From Sphingomonas bacterium (GTDB lineage Bacteria > Pseudomonadota > Alphaproteobacteria > Sphingomonadales > Sphingomonadaceae), in contig JAJAYY010000168.1 in the NCBI GenBank assembly GCA_026785965.1, forward strand, positions 1 to 5,784: 5,784 nucleotides of DNA. The letters are read 5' to 3'. Positions 1-5,284 of this stretch are shown one piece after another; position 1 is the stretch's first letter, and each line of letters begins with the position of its first letter. Made by a program: the position numbers and the translations under genes. The notes beneath the pieces are model-generated. The model made no database searches, was not told the DNA's origin, and worked only from the letters and a program-made list of their open reading frames with translations.

Positions 1-1
1 C

Positions 2-823
2 GGCAAGACCGAAGTCGCGCGCCAGCTCGCCTCGGTGATGGGCATTCCGCTGCAGCGGTTCGACAGGTCCGAATATATGGAACGCCACAGCGTCTCGCGG
101 CTGATCGGCGCGCCCCCGGGCTATGTCGGCTATGACCAGGGCGGCCTGCTGACCGATGCGGTCGACCAGCAGCCGCATTCGGTGCTGCTGCTCGACGAGA
201 TTGAGAAGGCCCACCCCGACCTGTTCAACATCCTCCTCCAGGTGATGGACAATGGGAAGCTCACCGATCACCACGGCAAGACCGTCGATTTCCGCAACAC
301 GATCCTGATCATGACCACCAATGCCGGCGCCGCCGACATGGCGCGCGAGGGGATCGGGTTTGGCGCGTCAAGCCGCGAAGACGTCCAGGAAGACGCGATC
401 AAAAAGATGTTCACGCCCGAGTTTCGCAATCGGCTCGATGCGGTCGTGCCGTTCGCTTACCTTCCCCCGGCGGTCGTCGCGCGGGTGGTCGACAAGTTTA
501 TCCTCCACCTCGAAATGCAGTTGCAGGACCGCAATGTGCACATCGACCTCGACGACGAAGCGCGTGAGTGGCTCACCACCAAGGGCTATGACAAGCTCAA
601 TGGCGCACGCCCGATGGGCCGCCTGATGCAGGAAAAGATCAAGCAGCCGCTGGCCGAGGAATTGCTGTTCGGCAAGCTGGTCAACGGCGGCGAGGTCAAG
701 GTCCGGATCAAGGACAATGCCCCGGCGTTCGAAATCACCCCGGCGCCGCCCAAGGCACCGCGCGAAAAAGGCGCGGCCAAGGCCAAGGGCAAGGAAAAGG
801 CCGCCGCACCCAAGGCCGACTGA
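2..823 (+). CDS. clpA: ATP-dependent Clp protease ATP-binding subunit ClpA, C-terminal part (5' end outside window)
   Basis: ClpA is the AAA+ hexameric unfoldase that feeds substrates, including ClpS-delivered N-degron proteins, into ClpP in the cytosol. The visible 273 residues are most of the second AAA+ module (D2). The frame opens inside Walker A (GKTE, 2-13), then the pore-loop region GAPPGYVGYDQGG, Walker B LLLDEIEKAHPD (acidic pair at 194-199), sensor-1 region TTNAG, the arginine-finger region EFRNRLD (419-439) and sensor-2 GARP (602-613). The match to the ClpA D2 module as I remember it from E. coli is close throughout. The tripeptide IGF at 353-361 sits where ClpA carries its ClpP-docking IGL loop, so this is a ClpP partner rather than ClpB. 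The last ~25 residues are a Lys/Ala/Pro-rich tail, poorly conserved and probably flexible. The N-domain and D1 lie off the left edge. The stop is TGA at 821-823. Confidence 0.97.
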   Translation, partial: GKTEVARQLASVMGIPLQRFDRSEYMERHSVSRLIGAPPGYVGYDQGGLLTDAVDQQPHSVLLLDEIEKAHPDLFNILLQVMDNGKLTDHHGKTVDFRNTILIMTTNAGAADMAREGIGFGASSREDVQEDAIKKMFTPEFRNRLDAVVPFAYLPPAVVARVVDKFILHLEMQLQDRNVHIDLDDEAREWLTTKGYDKLNGARPMGRLMQEKIKQPLAEELLFGKLVNGGEVKVRIKDNAPAFEITPAPPKAPREKGAAKAKGKEKAAAPKAD

Positions 824-831
824 CCCCTTCC

Positions 832-879
832 CTTCTTCGCCGCCGCGTCGCATGAAATGCGGCTTGAGCGGCGAAGGAG
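832..879 (+). promoter_or_regulatory. Composite hairpin between clpA and the M1 peptidase gene, burying a Shine-Dalgarno sequence
   Basis: An outer stem pairs CTTCTTCGCCGC (832-843) with GCGGCGAAGGAG (868-879): 12 pairs, one of them G-U. An internal loop (844-846 / 864-867) leads to a second stem, 847-853 with 857-863 (CGCAT/ATGCG core), closed by a GAA triloop. No T-run follows, so it is not a standard intrinsic terminator. The right arm contains AAGGAG (874-879), the best ribosome binding site in the gap, which would be blocked when the stem is closed. The left arm begins 9 bases after the clpA stop, within the footprint of a terminating ribosome, so opening by clpA translation is possible. 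The pairing is seen directly; the regulatory role is inference. Confidence 0.5.
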
Positions 880-881
880 CG

Positions 882-911
882 ATGGATGACTCGGATCAAA
901 TTGCGGAATGA
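882..911 (+). CDS. Possible 9-codon leader ORF overlapping the peptidase start
   Basis: ATG at 882 opens a frame reading MDDSDQIAE and closing with TGA at 909-911. That stop overlaps the peptidase start codon in an ATGA arrangement (908-911), the usual geometry for stop-start translational coupling. AAGGAG at 874-879 lies only 2 bases before this ATG, which is tight. A second ATG at 886, with the more usual 6-base spacing, opens another short frame (MTRIKLRNDDRG, stop at 922-924) that runs past the peptidase start. The peptidase ATG has no good Shine-Dalgarno of its own, so ribosomes loading at 874-879 probably reach it through one of these frames. It is too short to assess by composition. 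It could instead be the true N-terminus of the peptidase if an indel lies near 905. Confidence 0.3.
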   Translation: MDDSDQIAE

Positions 912-2689
912 CGATCGTGGCTGAGCGCGCCCAGCCGGCCCGTCCGCCATTCAGGCGCAGCCTGATCTATGTCGTGCTGACGTTGCTCGTCGTCGGCGCC
1001 GCGGTCTGGTTCCTCACGCGCGGCACAGAGCCCGACGACCTGACCGCTTATACGCGCGGCACCGGGGCGCCTTTGACCGCCGAACAACAGTCGGTCGACT
1101 TTGTCCATGCCGATCTGTCCTTCGACGTGAACCCCGCGCGCAAATCGATCGCGGGCCTGTCCAAGCTCAGTTTCAAGGTGCTCAAGCCGATCGATCGCAT
1201 CCAGTTCGATCTCGATCGCAACTTGCCGATTTCGGCGGTCTCGGTTGGTCAGCAGGCGCTCGACAAGAGCAAGTGGTCAAACCCCGAAGGCCGCGTGACG
1301 GTCGAGCTTGGTCGCACCGCGACGGTCGGCGAGACGCTGGTGCTGACGGTCGCTTACGCCGGCAAGCCGCATGTCGCGGTCAAGGCGCCGTGGGACGGCG
1401 GCTTCGTGTGGAGCAAGACTCCCGACGGACAGCCGTGGGTCGCGACCGCCGTTCAGGGCGAGGGCTGCGACCTGTTCTGGCCGTGCTTCGACAATAGCCT
1501 GGTCGAAATCGGCAGCGTCGACCTTCACATCACCGTCCCCAAGGGCCTTGCCGCTCCGTCCAATGGACGGTTGATCAGCGTGACCACGGCATCCGACGGC
1601 CGCCCAACCTATAATTGGCACGCGGTGCGCCCGAACAATTATGCGATCGCGCTCAATGTCGCGCCTTACAAGCAACTCAGCGCAGTCTATCCGAGCCGCT
1701 TCGGCAATCGCATCGCGATGAACTATTGGTATCTCCCCGGCGAGGAAAAGCAGGCCAAGGCGCTGTTCGCCGAATTCGGCCCAACGCTCGAATTCTTCGA
1801 ACGGGTGATCGGCCCTTATCCCTATGCCAGCGAGAAGGTCGGCGTGGTCGAAACCCCGCACCTCGGGATGGAGCATCAGACGATCAACGCCTACGGCAAT
1901 GCCTACAAGCAGGCGCCGGAAGGCTTCGACTGGCTGTTCCACCACGAATTCAGCCACGAATGGTTCGGCAATCAGCTGACCAACCGCGACTGGGACGACA
2001 TGTGGCTCCACGAAGGGTTTGGCACCTATACCCAGCCCCTCTATGCTGAGCAGCGATCGGGGCGGATGGCCTACGATGCGTGGATGTGGAAGATCCGCGG
2101 GACGATCATGAACAAGTTCCCGGTCGTGTCGGGGAAGCACCGGCTCGAGCATGAAGTCTATGACAAGGCGACAGGCCCCGGGCTCGACATCTACAACAAG
2201 GGTGCCTGGACGCTGCACACGTTGCGCGGGGTGATCGGGGACGAGGCGTTCTTCCGTTCGGTGCGGCGGCTCGTTTATGGCCGGCCCGATCCGGCCCCCG
2301 GCAATTTCGTCCCGCGCTTCGGAACGACCAGCGAATTCATCGCCATCGTCAATCAGGAATCGGGGCGCGATCTCAACTGGTTTTTCGACGTCTATTTGAA
2401 GCGCGCCCAACTCCCGCGGCTGGTCGAGCAGCGAACCGGTCTATCGTACAAGCTCGCGTGGCGGACGCCCGGAGGCCTGCGCTTCCCGATGCCGGTCGAG
2501 ATATTGGTCGATGGCCAGCCCCGAACCTTGGCGATGGCCAGCGGTTCCGAGGTGGTGACGCTTCCGAGCGCGACGTCCCGCGTATCGATCGATCCGGCCG
2601 GAAAATTGCTTCGGCAGTCGGACGACATGGACCGGTTCCGCCGGTGGGACGAAACCGAGAAAGCCAAGAAAGCGCCCGCGAAAAGTTGA
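908..2689 (+). CDS. Membrane-anchored M1 family zinc metallopeptidase (aminopeptidase)
   Basis: This 593-residue protein belongs to the M1 (gluzincin) family, which removes N-terminal residues from peptides using one zinc ion. Residues 19-36 form a single hydrophobic helix preceded by R16-R17 and other basic residues, predicting a signal anchor with the catalytic part in the periplasm. An N-terminal beta domain covers about 55-260, then the thermolysin-like domain. The zinc site is HEFSH (346-350) plus E369 in WLHEGF, with exact HEXXH-18-E spacing. Y429 in DIYNKGA fits the transition-state tyrosine. The substrate-binding GXMEN motif appears as GMEHQ (320-324), with His in place of Asn. A short beta-rich region (about 505-570) ends the fold. 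The large helical C-terminal domain of PepN (about 870 residues) is absent, as in shorter M1 enzymes. ATG 908 is chosen because an in-frame TGA at 887-889 closes the frame upstream with no other start between. Its own ribosome site is weak. Confidence 0.93.
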   Translation: MTIVAERAQPARPPFRRSLIYVVLTLLVVGAAVWFLTRGTEPDDLTAYTRGTGAPLTAEQQSVDFVHADLSFDVNPARKSIAGLSKLSFKVLKPIDRIQFDLDRNLPISAVSVGQQALDKSKWSNPEGRVTVELGRTATVGETLVLTVAYAGKPHVAVKAPWDGGFVWSKTPDGQPWVATAVQGEGCDLFWPCFDNSLVEIGSVDLHITVPKGLAAPSNGRLISVTTASDGRPTYNWHAVRPNNYAIALNVAPYKQLSAVYPSRFGNRIAMNYWYLPGEEKQAKALFAEFGPTLEFFERVIGPYPYASEKVGVVETPHLGMEHQTINAYGNAYKQAPEGFDWLFHHEFSHEWFGNQLTNRDWDDMWLHEGFGTYTQPLYAEQRSGRMAYDAWMWKIRGTIMNKFPVVSGKHRLEHEVYDKATGPGLDIYNKGAWTLHTLRGVIGDEAFFRSVRRLVYGRPDPAPGNFVPRFGTTSEFIAIVNQESGRDLNWFFDVYLKRAQLPRLVEQRTGLSYKLAWRTPGGLRFPMPVEILVDGQPRTLAMASGSEVVTLPSATSRVSIDPAGKLLRQSDDMDRFRRWDETEKAKKAPAKS

Positions 2690-2693
2690 GGAA
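2688..2693 (+). promoter_or_regulatory. Ribosome binding site of the GST-like gene, overlapping the peptidase stop
   Basis: GAGGAA begins inside the peptidase stop codon (TGA, 2687-2689) and lies 7 bases before ATG 2701. It fixes that ATG as the start, although the frame stays open further upstream inside the peptidase gene. The overlap implies co-transcription and probable translational coupling. Confidence 0.75.
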
Positions 2694-2700
2694 CAGGCCC

Positions 2701-3333
2701 ATGACCGAAGCACTGACCTTTTACACCAACCCGATGTCGCGCGGGCAGATCGTGCGCTGGATGCTTGAGGAGGTTGGCGAGCCGTACGAGACGCAGTTGC
2801 TCGATTATGCCTCGTCGATGAAGGCCGCACCTTATTTGGCGGTCAATCCGATGGGCAAGGTTCCGGCGATCGTCCACGACGGCAAGATCGTCACCGAATG
2901 TGCGGCGATCATCGCCTATCTCGCCGATGTGTTTCCGGCTGCGGGGCTAGGCCCGCGCGATGGTGAAAAAGCCGATTATTACCGCTGGATGTTCTTCGCC
3001 TCAGGCCCGATCGAGCAAGCCGTGACCAACAAGGCAGCGGGGTTTGAACCGAGCGAAGAGCGCGGCCGAATGTTCGGTTACGGCAATTACGATCTCGCGG
3101 TGAAGACGCTCGCCGATCATCTTTCGGCAACGCCTTACGTGTGTGGCGACCGCTTTACCGCCGCCGACGTCTATGTTGGAAGCACGGTACTTTGGGGCAC
3201 CCAGTTCGGCACCCTCCCATCGCTTGACCCGTTCCTCGCTTATGGTGAGCGCGTGTCCGGTCGCGACGCGTATCAGCGCGGCAAGGAGATCGACGGCAAA
3301 TTGATCGCCGAAATGCAGGCGGCGACGGCGTAA
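2701..3333 (+). CDS. Glutathione S-transferase family protein
   Basis: This 210-residue cytosolic protein has the usual GST length and two-domain plan. The thioredoxin-like N-terminal domain (about 4-78) starts with a beta strand and the loop NPMSRGQ, where S13 or R14 sits at the position of the residue that activates glutathione thiol in many classes. NPMGKVPAI (49-57) supplies the cis-proline P55. TECAAI (65-70) corresponds to the family's ES-A-I glutathione-binding turn, with Cys67 where Ser is usual. The helical C-terminal domain (about 88-205) contains FTAADVYVG (152-160), the N-capping box and following helix typical of GST folds. The likely role is glutathione-dependent conjugation, reduction or isomerisation. 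The substrate and GST class cannot be read from the sequence, and non-catalytic relatives exist. It lies 11 bases after the peptidase and 7 before the hydrolase, so it is probably in one operon with both. Confidence 0.88.
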   Translation: MTEALTFYTNPMSRGQIVRWMLEEVGEPYETQLLDYASSMKAAPYLAVNPMGKVPAIVHDGKIVTECAAIIAYLADVFPAAGLGPRDGEKADYYRWMFFASGPIEQAVTNKAAGFEPSEERGRMFGYGNYDLAVKTLADHLSATPYVCGDRFTAADVYVGSTVLWGTQFGTLPSLDPFLAYGERVSGRDAYQRGKEIDGKLIAEMQAATA

Positions 3334-3340
3334 GGGGCGA

Positions 3341-4222
3341 ATGATGGAGCAAGACCAGCGGCTGCAAGCGATCGAGCTTTACGACCGCTTCACCCACGAC
3401 GGCATGGACCGACGCGACTTCATGGCGCGGATGACCGCCATCGCGGGAAGCGCGGCGGCTGCCTCGGCGCTGGTTGCCTCCATTGCCGCTAGCCCGGCGG
3501 CGGCGGCGATCGTTGCTCCCGACGATCGCCGGCTCAAGACGATGACCACCGGCCTGCTCGGCATTCGCGGGCTGCCGCTCTACCAGGCCTATATCGCCGA
3601 GCCGCGCTCCAGGCGGGCGCGCTCGACCGTGCTCGTGATTCATGAAAATCGTGGCCTCAACGCCCACATCAAGGACATCGCCCGGCGCTTGGCACTGGCC
3701 TGACATTATGCGGGCGCGCCAGACATGCTGTCGCCGTCGGGCGGGACCCCTGCCAATGAAGACGCCGCGCGCGATGCAATCGGCACGCTCGATCTCGGCG
3801 CGGCGACCGCCGCCGGGGTGGCGATGGTCGATTTGCTTGAACACCGCGCCGGCGGCAACGGCAAGGTTGGAGCGATCGGCTTTTGCTGGGGCGGTGGTTA
3901 CGTCAACCGGCTCGCGGTCGGCGCCGGGAAATCGCTCGACGCCGGGGTCGTTTTCTACGGACCTGCCCCCGATCCGGCCGAAGCGCCGCGCGTTGCGGCG
4001 CCCAAGAAGTTTCATCTCGCCGGCCTCGACAATCGCGTCGCCGCGACGGCTTTCCCGTGGATCAGCGCACTCCGCCAGGCGGGCAAAAAAGCGACCTACC
4101 TCGACTATCCAGGCGTCAATCACGCGTTCAACAATGACACGTCCGCAGAGCGCTACGATAAAGCCGCTGCCGAACTCGCCTGGCGGCGGACGCTGGCCTT
4201 CTTCCGGCGCACGCTCGCTTAG
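3341..4222 (+). pseudogene. Tat-exported dienelactone hydrolase family protein (YghX-type), interrupted by an in-frame TGA
   Basis: This is an alpha/beta-hydrolase of the dienelactone hydrolase family, 293 codons including the interrupting stop. Two ATGs at 3341 and 3344 follow AAGGGG (3332-3337); the second has the better spacing (6 bases). Residues 22-58 look like a Tat signal: MDRRDFM with the R24-R25 pair, then an Ala-rich stretch ending near SPAAAA. HENRGLN (101-107) carries the family's conserved Glu102. Codon 121 is TGA (3701-3703), where relatives read Ala-Gly-aromatic before A-x-A-P-D; one G-to-T change of GGA would explain it. The same frame then continues to TAG at 4220-4222 with an intact triad: Cys182 in GFCWGGG, Asp230 in GLDNR, His261 in GVNHAF. 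There is no frameshift. The first piece alone (120 residues) lacks all triad residues, and the piece from Met129 lacks the export signal. Possible explanations are a recent pseudogene, a base-call error, or readthrough (TGA-C is a leaky context). The natural substrate is unknown. Confidence 0.85.
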
Positions 4223-4386
4223 TCGCTCCATTGCCAGCGCGATCGTGATGGCCACCGCGCGCGGCAATACCGAGCGCGAAGAATTCGCGCGCTGATCCGC
4301 CGCACCTCACCGCCCACCGCGGATCACTCGACGTCGCCTGGCGTAACGACGGGCTCGACATCGCGATCACCTTGCCCGGCTTCTGA
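4223..4386 (+). pseudogene. Probable remnant of an HWE/HisKA_2-type sensor histidine kinase
   Basis: No intact gene fits this stretch. One frame reads IASAIVMATARGN then EREEFAR and stops at TGA 4293-4295. This resembles the helix after the phospho-accepting His-Arg-x-Lys-Asn box in HWE/HisKA_2 kinases, where A-x-x-T-A-R-G and E-E-F-A are common. A neighbouring frame reads RALIRRTS, like the following R-I-x-A-L segment. A third frame, with no start codon, ends in WRNDG and LDIAITLPGF with TGA at 4384-4386, which looks like the last strand of a kinase ATP-binding domain. The order is right for a kinase, but about 100 residues between the pieces are missing. The reading is one of internal deletion plus small indels. 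The match is from remembered family patterns, so it is tentative; chance similarity in GC-rich DNA remains possible. The nearest upstream gene is the interrupted hydrolase, which ends one base before. Confidence 0.35.
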
Positions 4387-4390
4387 GCCC

Positions 4391-4423
4391 GAAGAAAAAG
4401 GCCCGGCGGTGTCCCGCCGGGCC
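4391..4423 (-). terminator. Intrinsic terminator of the BI-1 family gene, possibly bidirectional
   Basis: A perfect 10-bp GC stem pairs GGCCCGGCGG (4400-4409) with CCGCCGGGCC (4414-4423) around a 4-base loop. On the minus strand it is followed by CTTTTTCTTC (4400 down to 4391), a classical U-tract, and it lies 27 bases past the BI-1 stop codon. On the plus strand the tail is only TCGTTTC, so termination of the hydrolase operon there would be weaker. Confidence 0.85.
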
Positions 4424-4450
4424 TCGTTTCGAGCGGGTCTGCGCGATGCC

Positions 4451-5182
4451 TTAGCGGCGGTCGCCCATGAAGCTCAGTAGGAAAGTGAACATGTTGATGA
4501 AGTCGAGATAGAGGTTGAGCGCGCCCATGATGACCGTCTTACCCATCATGTCAGTGCCAGCGACATGAGCGTACATCGACTTGATCTTCTGCGTATCATA
4601 GGCGGTGAGGCCTGCGAACAGGAGGACACCGATCGCGCTGATCGCCATCTGCATCGCCGGCGAGCGCAGGAAGATGTTGATGACCATCGCCACCAGCAAT
4701 CCGACCACGCCCATGATCAGGAACGTACCGAAGCCCGACAGATCCTTCTTGGTGGTGTAGCCGTAGAGGCTCAGACCCATGAAGGCCGCCGAGACCGCGA
4801 AGAAGGTCTGCGCGATCGAGGTGCCGGTATAAACCAGGAAGATGGTCGACATCGACAGTCCCATTGCGGTCGCGAACGCCCAGAACAGCAACTGAAGCGT
4901 CCCCGTCGACAGACGGTTGATGCCAAAGCTCATCACCATGACGAACGCTAGCGGCGCCAGCATGATCACCCAGCGAAGCGGCGTGGCCATAACCTGGGCG
5001 GCCATCCCGCTATTGGCAAACAGCAAGGCGACGATGCCGGTCAGCAGCACTCCCGACGCCATATAATTGTAAACGCTGAGCATGTACGAGCGCAGCCCGA
5101 CGTCACGGGCGGCACGCGGCACGCCGACGGAGATCGCCGGGTCGATCCGGGTCGTCGTACGCGGGTCATACTGGTTCTGCAT
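4451..5182 (-). CDS. Bax inhibitor-1 (BI-1/YccA/TMBIM) family membrane protein
   Basis: This 243-residue inner-membrane protein has the seven-helix plan of the BI-1 (TMBIM) family, whose bacterial members include YccA/YbhL and the pH-sensitive calcium leak protein YetJ. Hydrophobic segments lie at about 42-56, 68-88, 96-118, 122-139, 152-171, 178-195 and 215-238. The N-terminal 35 residues are polar. Two family landmarks are present: AGLTAYDTQKIK (190-201) with D196 in helix 6, and ALNLYLDFINMF (221-232) with D227 in helix 7. These acidic residues match the paired aspartates that gate calcium leak in YetJ. The last residues, GDRR, are basic as in relatives. The start ATG (5182-5180) has GAAGGAG 5 bases upstream. 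Roles proposed for the family are ion leak and modulation of membrane proteolysis (YccA with FtsH); which applies here is not visible. It is monocistronic, divergent from thpR and ends at its own terminator. Confidence 0.93.
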   Translation of the reverse strand: MQNQYDPRTTTRIDPAISVGVPRAARDVGLRSYMLSVYNYMASGVLLTGIVALLFANSGMAAQVMATPLRWVIMLAPLAFVMVMSFGINRLSTGTLQLLFWAFATAMGLSMSTIFLVYTGTSIAQTFFAVSAAFMGLSLYGYTTKKDLSGFGTFLIMGVVGLLVAMVINIFLRSPAMQMAISAIGVLLFAGLTAYDTQKIKSMYAHVAGTDMMGKTVIMGALNLYLDFINMFTFLLSFMGDRR

Positions 5183-5187
5183 TTCTA

Positions 5188-5194
5188 CTCCTTC
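5188..5194 (-). promoter_or_regulatory. Ribosome binding site of the BI-1 family gene
   Basis: On the minus strand GAAGGAG lies 5 bases before ATG (5182-5180). It is a near-perfect Shine-Dalgarno and supports this start codon. Confidence 0.8.
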
Positions 5195-5216
5195 GCGAGG
5201 GGGTTAGGACCCTCGC
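5195..5216 (-). promoter_or_regulatory. Leader hairpin directly upstream of the BI-1 ribosome binding site
   Basis: GCGAGGG (5195-5201) and CCCTCGC (5210-5216) form a perfect 7-bp inverted repeat around an 8-base loop. An alternative register pairs GGGT (5201-5204) with ACCC (5209-5212). On the minus strand it ends exactly where the GAAGGAG ribosome site begins. If the promoter proposed at 5225-5253 is right, it forms the extreme 5' end of the transcript. It could stabilise the mRNA 5' end, tune translation or bind a repressor as a palindrome. The repeat is certain; the role is inferred. Confidence 0.45.
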
Positions 5217-5224
5217 ACTGATGA

Positions 5225-5253
5225 TATATCGGTGATTGCGAGCAAAGCTTCAA
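5225..5253 (-). promoter_or_regulatory. Candidate promoter for the BI-1 family gene
   Basis: Read on the minus strand, TTGAAG (5253-5248) and GATATA (5230-5225) are separated by 17 bases, matching housekeeping sigma -35/-10 geometry, with 4/6 and 3/6 matches to the E. coli consensus. Transcription would start near 5218, giving a leader of about 36 bases that begins with the hairpin at 5195-5216. This AT-rich patch stands out in a GC-rich window. It is a pattern match only; no convincing matching promoter for the divergent thpR was found. Confidence 0.4.
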
Positions 5254-5284
5254 GGGAAACCCGACACGCGATAAGAACGAACCC

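Noticed and set aside
832..879. The clpA-peptidase hairpin as an intrinsic terminator
   Set aside because: No T-run follows the stem on the plus strand (GATGGATGAC instead), and the next gene starts 29 bases later. On the minus strand the bases after the stem (GGGAAGGGG) are also not a U-tract.
1277..2410. A 377-codon open frame on the minus strand inside the M1 peptidase gene
   Set aside because: It is antisense to a gene with a full set of M1 motifs in the right order. Its translation has no recognisable domain, and long antisense frames are common in GC-rich DNA with third-position G/C bias.
3701..3703. Selenocysteine recoding of the TGA in the dienelactone hydrolase
   Set aside because: The position is Gly in relatives, not Cys, and the catalytic Cys182 is encoded normally by TGC. 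No selenocysteine element was evident by eye downstream.
3155..4267. A 370-codon open frame on the minus strand opposite the GST and hydrolase genes
   Set aside because: Its product is Arg/Gly-rich without motifs and lies opposite two recognised families, so it is a composition shadow.
3642..4295. A 217-codon plus-strand frame overlapping the hydrolase out of phase
   Set aside because: Over the hydrolase it is Arg/Ser/Pro-rich and matches nothing, while the other frame carries the catalytic triad. Only its last ~22 codons past 4222 look meaningful, and these are reported as the kinase-like remnant.
5236..5274. A plus-strand promoter for thpR from TTGCGA and GATAAG
   Set aside because: The spacing between these boxes is far above 17 bases, and no better pair was found. 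The thpR promoter could not be assigned.
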